Shown: piece by piece, positions 36,188-44,236 of the stretch
Numbering within the stretch: the stretch's first letter is position 1
Layout of the letters: the number at the start of each line of letters is the position of its first letter
Assembly (NCBI GenBank): GCA_038120095.1
Contig: JAYOKZ010000007.1
Location: 1 to 64,000 of the forward strand
Origin: UBA2589 sp038120095
GTDB taxonomy: Bacteria; Gemmatimonadota; Gemmatimonadetes; Longimicrobiales; Gaopeijiaceae
DNA length: 64,000 bases
Reading direction: 5' to 3'
The notes under the pieces: model-generated
The model's database searches: none
The model's input: the letters and a program-made list of their open reading frames with translations, nothing else
Told to the model about the DNA's origin: nothing
Program-made: the position numbers and the translations under genes

Positions 36188-37111
36188 TCATTGTTCCCCC
36201 TCACCTCCACGCCGGCCCACCTTCAGCCGCACGCCACTGCCTTGCTGAAGTTCCGAGTCGACCGGAGGCTCCTGTTCCACCACGATCCCCTGGTCCCGAC
36301 CGAAGCGAAACACCTCCTCAACATCGATCACCTCGAGTCCAAGAGAGTCGAGCACGATCTCGGCCGCCGTTTGCTGAAGGCCGAGAAGCAGAGGCATCAG
36401 CACCATCGGCGGACCGGAGCTCACGACAAGCCTGACGGCAGCCGGAAGGGCGACGACGCTGTCGGGAGGTGGCGCCACGTCGACAACCTGCCCGACGGGC
36501 TCCTCCGATTCCACGGTGTCGACGTCGACAACGAACCCACTGGTCTCGAGCACAATCCGTGCACGCGACTCGTCCAACCGGAGTACATCCGGGACGGAAC
36601 GAAGCTGCGGCCCCATGCTCACGGTGATCCACACGGGAGAATCGGGTCGACTGACCTGACCGGGCAGGGGTGATTGGCCCAAGACGAGACCCGCGGCCAC
36701 CGAGGGATGCGTGATCGAGTCCGTTCCCCCGAGTTCGAGACCGGCACCGGTGAGCCGTTCCTCAGCGCTCGCACGTCCGAGCCCTCTCACATCCGGTACC
36801 TCGTACAGGTCTCCGGGAGGGGGCGGGGCGGGAAAAAAGAACTGGGTAGCCAAGGCGTAGCCCCCGGCCCAGCCCCCAACCAAAACGACCACGAGTCCCG
36901 TGAGAAGAGCCGGTCCGCTCAACCATGGTGATCTCCGTGCCGGGTCGGAAGACCGCGGGGACCGCCTCGGCGATCGCGAGCCAGCGGTCGCCTTCGAACT
37001 CGAGCCTCGAGAGGAACCAGCGGAATTCCGATCGTCAGAAGGCTCGGAGCGGGGCCCGGGGCCGCGCTTGCGTCGCTTCCTGTTTCTCTCGAGGGAGTCG
37101 CCCAACTTCAT
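36188..37111 (-). CDS. membrane protein with three PASTA domains and no kinase
   Basis: A 307-residue bitopic protein. The first 65 residues are strongly basic and Ser/Arg-rich and would be cytoplasmic; a single helix (LLTGLVVVLVGGWAGGYALA) follows, then three PASTA units starting at VPDVRGLGRASAEERL, VPDVLRLDESRARIVL and MPLLLGLQQTAAEIVL. PASTA domains bind muropeptides or lipid II and are usually part of a Ser/Thr kinase or PBP; here neither is present. The ATG overlaps the rsmB stop as ATGA. In many bacteria a PASTA kinase sits next to rsmB, so this may be a kinase-less derivative. Confidence 0.85.
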   Translation of the reverse strand: MKLGDSLERNRKRRKRGPGPRSEPSDDRNSAGSSRGSSSKATAGSRSPRRSPRSSDPARRSPWLSGPALLTGLVVVLVGGWAGGYALATQFFFPAPPPPGDLYEVPDVRGLGRASAEERLTGAGLELGGTDSITHPSVAAGLVLGQSPLPGQVSRPDSPVWITVSMGPQLRSVPDVLRLDESRARIVLETSGFVVDVDTVESEEPVGQVVDVAPPPDSVVALPAAVRLVVSSGPPMVLMPLLLGLQQTAAEIVLDSLGLEVIDVEEVFRFGRDQGIVVEQEPPVDSELQQGSGVRLKVGRRGGEGEQ

Positions 37112-38418
37112 GCGAACTTCCTCAAACGCGCGGCGAAGGATCCGTCATACCCGGACCGCCACGGCTCCGCACGCAGATAACCGGAGGCGTCGACGAAGCC
37201 CTCGTCACCGACCATGGAATCCACGGCACCCGTGGGCTCCAACACGAACTCGTTGTGCGAAGCGAGAAATTCGGTGACCCGGTCTTCGTTCTCCTCAGGC
37301 TCCAGCGTGCAGGTGGAGTAAATGAGAAGTCCCCCGGGCCGCACGAGGTCTGCGGCCGCATCCAGCATGCGGGCCTGCACGGCGGCCATCTCATCGATGT
37401 TGTCGGGCTGGAGCCGCCAGCGGGCATCCGGATGTCGAGCGAGGGTACCTGTTCCCGTGCACGGCACGTCGAGGAGCACCGCGTCGACCGGCTGCAGCGG
37501 CGAACGCACCGCATCGGCAACGACGAGGTCGAGAGACCATCCCGTCCGAAGGGCGTTTTCTTTCACCATGCGCATTCGCGATTCCGATCGATCGGCAGCA
37601 ATCATGCGGGCGGCGCGCTCTGACATTGCCAGCGCTTTACCACCCGGGGCTGCACAAAGATCTGCAACGATCATGCCTGACGAAACATCCGCGTACTGGA
37701 CAACGAGATTCGCCGCCGGGTCCTGAACGATCAATGAGGGAAGCACCTCGAGAGCCTCGGCTACAGAGGCCCCGGCCAAGAGTCTCAGGCATGGGCTCCA
37801 GCTGGCCGCCAGCTCCGTCTCGACCCCCTTACCTGCGAGCACGTCCCGTGCTTGTTCCGCGTCCATGCCGAGTGGCACCACGCAGGTCGACGGACGGCGG
37901 TTGTCGTGGTCCAGCAGTTGTCGAACCTGATCGCTCGAATACCGGGCAAGCCAGCGCCGGACCAGCCACTCCGGGTGCGAGCCCCAACCGGACAGGACCT
38001 CCGGGGAGTCGAGCTGCTCAGGGGCGGTCGGTGCGAGATCTGCGACCTTCCTGAGAACGGCATTCACGAAGCCGGCCGGCCGGCGCCCAACGACGGCGGT
38101 CACCTGGTCCACGGTAGCCGACACGGCAGCGTACGCAGGCACGGAATCCATGTAGTGGATCTGGTAGGCACCCATGCGGAGGAGATCCAGGACCGGTTCA
38201 TCGATCTCCACGAGTCGGCGCGACACGCACGGCGCGATGAGTCCGTCGAGCCGGGCTCGGAGCCGAATGGTACCCCACGCCAGCTCGTGCGCGAACGCGC
38301 GCTCCCGAGAGGCCAGTGAGTCCGCGACACCCGCAAAGGCCCGGTCGAGGCGCCTGCCTCGACCGGTCTCGACGATGACCGTGTACGCGGCCGCCCGCCC
38401 GGGCGTGACTCGACTCAG
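37108..38418 (-). CDS. rsmB: 16S rRNA m5C967 methyltransferase, apparent CTG start
   Basis: SAM-dependent rRNA cytosine-C5 methyltransferase with an N-terminal NusB-like domain (residues about 5-135). Catalytic blocks are DLCAAPGGKALAMS (SAM), LLDVPCTGTGTL (PC motif) and IYSTCTLEPEENE (TC motif). No in-frame ATG, GTG or TTG exists between the far upstream region inside thiG and the middle of the NusB domain. The CTG at 38418 overlaps the thiG stop as CTGA and gives 436 residues, the family's normal length, so it is the best start. A small sequencing error is the alternative. Confidence 0.88.
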   Translation of the reverse strand: MSRVTPGRAAAYTVIVETGRGRRLDRAFAGVADSLASRERAFAHELAWGTIRLRARLDGLIAPCVSRRLVEIDEPVLDLLRMGAYQIHYMDSVPAYAAVSATVDQVTAVVGRRPAGFVNAVLRKVADLAPTAPEQLDSPEVLSGWGSHPEWLVRRWLARYSSDQVRQLLDHDNRRPSTCVVPLGMDAEQARDVLAGKGVETELAASWSPCLRLLAGASVAEALEVLPSLIVQDPAANLVVQYADVSSGMIVADLCAAPGGKALAMSERAARMIAADRSESRMRMVKENALRTGWSLDLVVADAVRSPLQPVDAVLLDVPCTGTGTLARHPDARWRLQPDNIDEMAAVQARMLDAAADLVRPGGLLIYSTCTLEPEENEDRVTEFLASHNEFVLEPTGAVDSMVGDEGFVDASGYLRAEPWRSGYDGSFAARLRKFA

Positions 38419-39221
38419 TCGAGCATTCCCGCGGTCGGAGACGACGGGACGGCGATCTCCCGCGACGGCATCCGGCCCGCGAGGTAGGCGAGTCGACCGG
38501 CGATGACGGCATGCTTCATCGCATGGGACATTCGCACGGGATCGTCTGCCGCAGCGAGGGCCGTGTTCATCAAGACCCCGTCCACCCCCTGCTCCATGGT
38601 GACACATGCATCCGATGCCGTACCGACACCCGCATCCACGATGACCGGGACTTCCAGGCGACTCTTGATCTCCCGTATGAAGTACGGATTCACCACCCCG
38701 AGACCGCTTCCAATGGGACTGGCGAGAGGCATGACCGCGACACACCCGGCGTCCTCGAGACGGAGCGCCGTGATCAAGTCGTCATTCGTATAGGCCATCA
38801 CCTTGAAGCCCTCGGATGCGAGCGTCTTCGCAGCCTCGAGCGTCGCATGGACATCGGGCAGGAGTGTGCGCTCGTCTCCGATGACCTCGAGTTTGACGAA
38901 CTCGTTGAACCCTGCGGCGCGCGCCAGACGCGCGTATCGCACGGCATCTTCCGCCGTGTAGCAGCCGGCGGTGTTGGCCAGCAGGAAGAACTCATTCGGA
39001 TCGAGGTGATGCAGGATCGCCTCTTCTCGAGTTCGGTCGAGGTCCACCCTACGCACCGCGACCGTCACCATCTCGGCTCCAGAAGCCCGAATCGCATCAA
39101 CCATCACGCGATTCGTCTCGTATTTGCCCGTCCCGACGATCAGGCGGGTCAGGAAGCTCTCGCCTCCGATGAGCAGAGGTCCGTCCAGCCTGAGAGCATC
39201 GGTCATCATCGTATCGCTCAT
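38415..39221 (-). CDS. thiG: thiazole synthase ThiG
   Basis: Forms the thiazole phosphate of thiamine from DXP, dehydroglycine and ThiS thiocarboxylate. The 268-residue TIM-barrel protein has LIVGTGKYETN near the start, the Schiff-base lysine in EFVKLEVIGD, AYTNDDLITALRLEDAGCVAVMPL (split here across the conserved loop) and VIVDAGVGTASDA. The ATG at 39221 lies two bases from the thiS stop and is preceded by its GGGGGGGA run. The longer open frame is rejected because it reads through thiS. Confidence 0.94.
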   Translation of the reverse strand: MSDTMMTDALRLDGPLLIGGESFLTRLIVGTGKYETNRVMVDAIRASGAEMVTVAVRRVDLDRTREEAILHHLDPNEFFLLANTAGCYTAEDAVRYARLARAAGFNEFVKLEVIGDERTLLPDVHATLEAAKTLASEGFKVMAYTNDDLITALRLEDAGCVAVMPLASPIGSGLGVVNPYFIREIKSRLEVPVIVDAGVGTASDACVTMEQGVDGVLMNTALAAADDPVRMSHAMKHAVIAGRLAYLAGRMPSREIAVPSSPTAGMLD

Positions 39222-39225
39222 GCGA

Positions 39226-39444
39226 TCATCCCCCCCCCACGAAATGAACCAACTCGATCGTGTCACCCTCGGCGACATCGGTGGTGTCGTAGAGGCCCCT
39301 CTCCAGAATCTCCCGATTCAGCTCCACGACCACCATTCCCGGATGGAGGTCGAGTTTTTCGAGCAGCGATGTCACGGTCAGCCCTCGATCGAAAGCGCGA
39401 ACCTTCCCATTCAGCTGAATCTCGATTGTCGTGTCGTTGAGCAT
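39226..39444 (-). CDS. thiS: sulfur carrier protein ThiS
   Basis: A 72-residue ubiquitin-fold carrier that donates sulfur as a C-terminal thiocarboxylate to ThiG. It has IEIQLNGKVRAFDRGLTV, VVVELNREILERG and ends in the required diglycine (HFVGGG, with one more Gly than usual). ATG shares a base with the tenI stop. Confidence 0.92.
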   Translation of the reverse strand: MLNDTTIEIQLNGKVRAFDRGLTVTSLLEKLDLHPGMVVVELNREILERGLYDTTDVAEGDTIELVHFVGGG

Positions 39445-40085
39445 CAGGCTCCCCCAGCGAACGCCTCGAGCGCCGAAATGTACTTGCTTGTGTCGGCTCG
39501 CGGAGACCCGGTGCTCCAGATCCCCGACAGGACGGCGATACCGTGCGCCCCGGAACGAAGAACCTCTCCGACGCGCGCTGGCGTCACGCCACCGATCGCC
39601 AGCACAGGAACGCTACCCGCCGCCTCCACGAGTATTTTGAGACGATCGACCCCGAGGCCCTTCCGGTCCGGATGCGTTGCCGTCTCGAAGAGGTTGCCCA
39701 GGATGATCCAGCTGGCCCCGAAGCCCCGAGCCTCGACGACCTCACATGCGCCATGGCAGGACGAACCCAACCGAAGCCGGCCGGCGAACCTGGAGACATC
39801 CGTCGGGCAGAGCGACCTGCGCCCAAGATGCACGGCGTTGAGGCCTGCGCCCACCGCCACATCGACCCGATCGTTCACGATCAGGACCGATCCGGCTTCG
39901 TCGGCGGGTGTCTTCAACGCAAGCGCAAGGTCGTACAGCCGACGCCCGGATGTCCGCGGCCCACGGAGATGGAATGCGAGGGCAGGGCCCGCCGTCTCGA
40001 ACAGCGCTCGCGCCTGCTGCTCGAAGTCGGAGCGGGTCAGTACCTCATCGTCCGTGACGACGTGAAGCCGTGGCACGGCTGTCAC
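39444..40085 (-). CDS. tenI: TenI/ThiE-family protein, probably thiazole tautomerase
   Basis: A 213-residue TIM-barrel protein. True thiamine-phosphate synthases carry a VHxGQxD metal motif; this protein reads AVHLGRRSL at that place and has WIILGNLFETATHPDRKGLG, which matches the FET..G loop of TenI tautomerases better than the PTxTK loop of ThiE. With thiS and thiG following directly, it completes a thiazole-branch set; no ThiO, ThiH or ThiE is visible nearby. GTG start overlapping the fmt stop (GTGA). ThiE cannot be fully excluded. Confidence 0.78.
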   Translation of the reverse strand: MTAVPRLHVVTDDEVLTRSDFEQQARALFETAGPALAFHLRGPRTSGRRLYDLALALKTPADEAGSVLIVNDRVDVAVGAGLNAVHLGRRSLCPTDVSRFAGRLRLGSSCHGACEVVEARGFGASWIILGNLFETATHPDRKGLGVDRLKILVEAAGSVPVLAIGGVTPARVGEVLRSGAHGIAVLSGIWSTGSPRADTSKYISALEAFAGGA

Positions 40086-41074
40086 TCGAAGCGCTGCCCC
40101 ACGCCGATGCCACGACCATGAATCCAGTCAGCAACAGGCATTCGACGCTTGCCTGGCGGTTGCACCTCATGAAATGCCACCGCGCCCTGTCCACAACGAA
40201 CCACGACTCCATCCGAGGCGCTCGCCAGCATCACCGTTCCTGATCTCGTCTCTGGGGGAAGGGTCGGCGCTCCTCCGTTGTTGTGCAGTCGCCCGGGTTC
40301 GAGAGCCCCGACTTCTTCCTCGCTCCAGACACCTGGCCGAAACAGCTTGACCGACGTGCCTCCGAGCTGGGTCCACGCCCCCGGAGCGGCGTCCATCCCA
40401 CGGACGTGTGCCGCCACGGCTGTCGCTGAGCGCGTCCAGTCGATACGCGCGACCGCGCGATCCACCTTCGGAGCGAACGTCGCAGCATCGTGGTCCTGCT
40501 CGCGCTCCTCGGCCGCCCCAGCGGCCAGCAGCGCCAGCGCTTCGATCAGCGCCTCGGCTCCGAGTTCTGAGAGCCGCACGGTCAGATCGCCCGAGGTCTC
40601 GTCGTCGAAGACAGGTTCCGATACCTGATGGATGATCGGCCCTGCATCCAGACCCTCCACCATCCGCATGATCGTCACACCCGTGGTGGGGAATCCGCGT
40701 GCAATGGCCCAGTGGATGGGCGCTGCACCGCGCAGCTCGGGTAGAAGTGAGGCATGCACATTGATCGAACCCCCGGGCGGCAGATCCAGCACCTCGGGCC
40801 TGAGGATATGCCCATACGCGACGACGACCGAGAGATCGGGCTCCAGCGCCCGAATCGCCGCCAAGAACTCACCACCCCGAGGCACGTCTGGTGTCAGAAC
40901 GGGAAAGCCCTGTTCCAGAGCCACGTCCTTCACCGGCGAAGCCTGGAGCCGGCGTCCCCGGCCAGCAGGGCGATCCGGCTGCGTCACGACCCCGACGACC
41001 TCGAAACCCTCGTCGTCGAGGGCCCGCAGGGACGGTACAGCGAACGCTGGTGTGCCCCAGAAGAGGATCTTCAC
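40082..41074 (-). CDS. fmt: methionyl-tRNA formyltransferase
   Basis: Formylates initiator Met-tRNA using 10-formyl-THF. The 330-residue protein begins VKILFWGTPAFAVPSL, has the catalytic block INVHASLLPELRGAAPIHWAI (Asn and His) and the later Asp region MVEGLDAGPIIHQ, then a C-terminal OB-like domain. The GTG at 41074 overlaps the def stop as GTGA, the standard def-fmt coupling. The longer frame upstream lies inside def and is rejected. Confidence 0.95.
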   Translation of the reverse strand: MKILFWGTPAFAVPSLRALDDEGFEVVGVVTQPDRPAGRGRRLQASPVKDVALEQGFPVLTPDVPRGGEFLAAIRALEPDLSVVVAYGHILRPEVLDLPPGGSINVHASLLPELRGAAPIHWAIARGFPTTGVTIMRMVEGLDAGPIIHQVSEPVFDDETSGDLTVRLSELGAEALIEALALLAAGAAEEREQDHDAATFAPKVDRAVARIDWTRSATAVAAHVRGMDAAPGAWTQLGGTSVKLFRPGVWSEEEVGALEPGRLHNNGGAPTLPPETRSGTVMLASASDGVVVRCGQGAVAFHEVQPPGKRRMPVADWIHGRGIGVGQRFE

Positions 41075-41604
41075 CCGGACTCCGCCAGAGCTTCCGCCTC
41101 CAGCTTCTTCCATTTCTTCAGAAGCATCCGGCGCTTGAGCGGAGAGACCCGGTCGACGAAGAGAATTCCGTCGATATGATCGATCTCGTGCTGAAGAGCG
41201 CGGGCGAAGAGTTCGTCGGCATCGATGACCAGCTCCTTGCCCCAGGGGTCCTTCCCCTCGACCGTCACCGCCACCGGCCTTTGGACCACCTCCTCCAGAC
41301 CCGGCATGCTGAGGCAGCCCTCCGACTGTTTGGCGACCTCCTTGCTGGACCATGTGATGGTCGGGTTCACAAGAGCGATGCGCCGAGGTTCCGGGTCGTC
41401 TTCGTCCTGTCTGCGCAGGTCGACGACGATGACGCGGGTAGAGACCCCGATTTGAGGAGCCGCCAAACCGATCCCGTCCGCGTGATACATCGTCTCGAAC
41501 ATATCCCGGACGAGCGCGCGCAGATCGTCATCGAAGACCGAAACGTCCTCAGCCTCGACCCGAAGAACCGGGTCCCCCAGATAAACGATCTCTCGAATGG
41601 CCAT
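41071..41604 (-). CDS. def: peptide deformylase
   Basis: Removes the N-formyl group from nascent proteins. The 177-residue enzyme shows all three motifs: GIGLAAPQIG, EGCLSMPG (metal Cys) and QHEIDHIDG (HEXXH). ATG at 41604 starts MAIREIVYLGDPVLR, the family's usual N-terminus. It lies 17 bases after yajC and overlaps fmt. Confidence 0.96.
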   Translation of the reverse strand: MAIREIVYLGDPVLRVEAEDVSVFDDDLRALVRDMFETMYHADGIGLAAPQIGVSTRVIVVDLRRQDEDDPEPRRIALVNPTITWSSKEVAKQSEGCLSMPGLEEVVQRPVAVTVEGKDPWGKELVIDADELFARALQHEIDHIDGILFVDRVSPLKRRMLLKKWKKLEAEALAESG

Positions 41605-41621
41605 GGCTACGCTGCTCCGGG

Positions 41622-41945
41622 TTACTCTTCCTTCGGCTCGCCTTTGATGTCGAGCACGGCAGCAACGCGTCCCCGGTCGACGGTGACTCGAGTGTTGTCG
41701 CCTGTCCGCAAGGTCAGACGATGCCCGTCGGCATGAACGATCTTGCCGATGAGTCCACCGTTCGTGACGATCTCGTCGCCCTTCTTCACTCCCTCCACCA
41801 TCGCCTCGTGACGCTTCCGCTCCTTCACCTGAGGGCGAATCAGCAGGAAGTAGAAGATCGGGATGATCAGAGCAAAATTGAGCATCATGCGCAGACCGAA
41901 ATTCTGATCTGGCGAGGCCTGCAGCAGCAACGTGAGAGGAGTCAC
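41622..41945 (-). CDS. yajC: preprotein translocase subunit YajC
   Basis: Small accessory protein of the SecDF-YajC holotranslocon. The 107-residue product has one helix (MLNFALIIPIFYFLLIRPQ) containing the family-typical FYFLLIRPQ..KERKRH and a cytoplasmic domain VKKGDEIVTNGGLIGKI. GTG start at 41945. Behind tgt, as in many genomes; secD and secF are not next to it here. Confidence 0.94.
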   Translation of the reverse strand: MTPLTLLLQASPDQNFGLRMMLNFALIIPIFYFLLIRPQVKERKRHEAMVEGVKKGDEIVTNGGLIGKIVHADGHRLTLRTGDNTRVTVDRGRVAAVLDIKGEPKEE

Positions 41946-41956
41946 AGCGAACTTCC

Positions 41957-43084
41957 TTACTTACGGTAACGTTCGAGCCAGTCCCTCTTCCATGGATCGA
42001 AGGTCCCGTCGAGCACTCGACGACGAGCCTCCTCACCGAGCCGGACGAGGAACCGGAGGTTGTGGATCGAGATGAGTCGCAAAGGCAGCCACTCTGCCGA
42101 TGAGACCAGATGACGAAGATAAGCTCGATCGTAACGTCCGCAGGTATAGCAATCACAGCCGGGATCGATCGGACGTCTATCGCTCTTGAACCTGGCTGCC
42201 TTCAGGTTGATCTGGCCACCTTCACTGGTCCACGCAGAGCCGTGTCGCGCATTTCGGGTCGGAGCGACGCAATCGAAGAGGTCACATCCGCGCGCTACAG
42301 CCTCCAGGAGGTCGTCCGGATAACCGACACCCATGAGGTAGCGGGGTCGATCAGCCGGAAGTTCGGAGTCCAGAAGCTCCAGTGTTCGCCACATGTCGGG
42401 CTTGGCTTCGCCAACGCTCAGACCGCCAATTCCGAAGCCCGGCCAGTCGTACATGTCCATGAACTGGCGCGCATGAGCGCGACGCAGGTCATCGAACACA
42501 TTGCCCTGGAGGACAGGAAAGAGCGCCTGTGCGGGCACATCCTTCTGACGACCGAGTTCGCTGAAGCGCGATCGGCACCGGTCGAGCCAGGCGAGCGTGC
42601 GTCGGTTTGCCTCCTCCGCCGTTCGACGGTCGCAGCCGCCGGGAGGGCATTCGTCGAATGCCATGATGACATCCGCACCGAGGGTCCGCTGAATGTCCAT
42701 CACCGACTCCGGCGTGAATCGGTGGCGGGACCCGTCGATGTGGCTTCGGAATTCAACTCCGTCGTCGTGGATCTGCCTGATCCCGGCGAGAGAGAAGACC
42801 TGAAATCCGCCGCTGTCTGTCAGGATCGGTCCATCCCAACGCATGAAGTCATGGAGTCCGCCCAGATCTCGAACCAGTTCGTGACCAGGGCGCAGGTACA
42901 AATGGTAGGTATTGGCGAGGACGACGCGGGCACCCAGCGCCTCCAGTTCCTCCGTGACCAGTCCCTTGACCGTGCCGCCTGTTCCCACCGGCATGAACGA
43001 TGGGGTCTCGACATCGCCGTGAGGGGTCGAGAAGGAGCCCGCTCGAGCGGAGCCATCCACGGCAGACAGGGCGAAGTCGAACAT
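41957..43084 (-). CDS. tgt: tRNA-guanine transglycosylase
   Basis: Exchanges guanine 34 for preQ1 in tRNAs with GUN anticodons. The 375-residue TIM barrel has LTDSGGFQVFSL, FDECPPGG, QGNVFDDLR, GFGIGGLSVGE, VAPTRNARHG and the zinc site CDCYTCGRYDRAYLRHL. ATG at 43084, 69 bases after the queA stop, in the queuosine order queA-tgt-yajC. Confidence 0.95.
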   Translation of the reverse strand: MFDFALSAVDGSARAGSFSTPHGDVETPSFMPVGTGGTVKGLVTEELEALGARVVLANTYHLYLRPGHELVRDLGGLHDFMRWDGPILTDSGGFQVFSLAGIRQIHDDGVEFRSHIDGSRHRFTPESVMDIQRTLGADVIMAFDECPPGGCDRRTAEEANRRTLAWLDRCRSRFSELGRQKDVPAQALFPVLQGNVFDDLRRAHARQFMDMYDWPGFGIGGLSVGEAKPDMWRTLELLDSELPADRPRYLMGVGYPDDLLEAVARGCDLFDCVAPTRNARHGSAWTSEGGQINLKAARFKSDRRPIDPGCDCYTCGRYDRAYLRHLVSSAEWLPLRLISIHNLRFLVRLGEEARRRVLDGTFDPWKRDWLERYRK

Positions 43085-43153
43085 ACGAGCAATCTAACCG
43101 AAGTGACGGCAGGATCCGGCCACCGCACGATTCACCGGCAACGTATGGACTGC

Positions 43154-44212
43154 TCAACGTACCGGAGGCATCACCGCCATGGCGTCGCCGTACGAATAGA
43201 AGCGGTACTTCTTACGAACGGCTTCTCGATAGGCACCCATGACCCGTTCATGTCCGCCGAGGGCCGCAACCAGCATGATCAGCGTGGAGCGCGGAAGGTG
43301 AAAGTTGGTCAGCAGAGCATCCACGACCCGGAACGTGTACGGCGGCCGGATGAAGAGTTCGGTCTCTGCCCAGCCCGACCGCAACGTACCGTCCTCGCGA
43401 GCTGCTGACTCGAGGGACCGCACCGCCGTGGTTCCGACCGCCCACACCCGACCACCACGGGCTCTGGTTCGCAGGACTGCCTCGCACACGTCGGGCGGCA
43501 CAAAGTAGCGCTCCCGATGCATGGGGTGATCCGAGGCATCATCGACCTCTACCGGCCGGAAGGTACCGATCCCCACATGGAGCGTGACAGCTGCCCGCTC
43601 GACCCCCCGTGCCTCGATATCTTCGAGCATCTGCAGAGTGAAATGCAGTCCAGCGGTCGGCGCCGCCACGGATCCTCCGTTACGTGCGTACACTGTCTGA
43701 TATCGATCCCGATCGACTTCGTCGGCTGCCCGGCCGATGTACGGCGGCAGGGGGACGGTACCGTAGCGCTCCAGGGCAACCTGGATGTCCAGCGGTGTCT
43801 CGAGTCGTACCAGCCGGTTTCCGGAGGGGAGAACGTCCACGACGGTCACCGAGAGATCGTCTGCGATCTCGATCTCGTGCCCCGTCTTCAGCCGGCGCCC
43901 CGGTCGCACGAGGGCCTCCCACAACCGGTCGCTGCCCCCGACTTCGCTCGGAGCCAGAAGAAGTACCTCTGCACGGGCGCCGGTGGGTTTTCGTCCCTGC
44001 AGACGCGCAGGCAGGACTTTCGACTCGTTGACCACGAGAAGGTCTCCGGGATCGAGTAGTTCGACGAAGTCGCGAACCCGACGATGCTCGAACGAGCCGG
44101 CCGACGGGACGACAAGCAGCCGGCTTTCGTCACGCCGGCGCGAGGGTCGCTGCGCGATCAGCGCATCCGGAAGGTCGTACGTGTAGTCGGAGACACGACC
44201 GCTCACGGGCAC
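43154..44212 (-). CDS. queA: S-adenosylmethionine:tRNA ribosyltransferase-isomerase
   Basis: Converts preQ1-tRNA to epoxyqueuosine-tRNA using SAM as ribosyl donor. The 352-residue protein has DYTYDLPDALIAQRP, DLLVVNESKVLPARL, the substrate region SVAAPTAGLHFT, HVGIGTFRPV, GTTAVRSLESAA and TNFHLPRSTLIMLV. GTG start at 44212, 24 bases after the ruvB stop. Confidence 0.95.
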   Translation of the reverse strand: MPVSGRVSDYTYDLPDALIAQRPSRRRDESRLLVVPSAGSFEHRRVRDFVELLDPGDLLVVNESKVLPARLQGRKPTGARAEVLLLAPSEVGGSDRLWEALVRPGRRLKTGHEIEIADDLSVTVVDVLPSGNRLVRLETPLDIQVALERYGTVPLPPYIGRAADEVDRDRYQTVYARNGGSVAAPTAGLHFTLQMLEDIEARGVERAAVTLHVGIGTFRPVEVDDASDHPMHRERYFVPPDVCEAVLRTRARGGRVWAVGTTAVRSLESAAREDGTLRSGWAETELFIRPPYTFRVVDALLTNFHLPRSTLIMLVAALGGHERVMGAYREAVRKKYRFYSYGDAMAVMPPVR

Positions 44213-44236
44213 TCATCGCTCACTGCCCGGCTCCGG

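Noticed and set aside
36188..37111. PrkC-type Ser/Thr kinase next to rsmB
   Set aside because: Only the transmembrane and PASTA parts are present; no kinase motif (HRD, DFG) is visible upstream or in the neighbouring genes.
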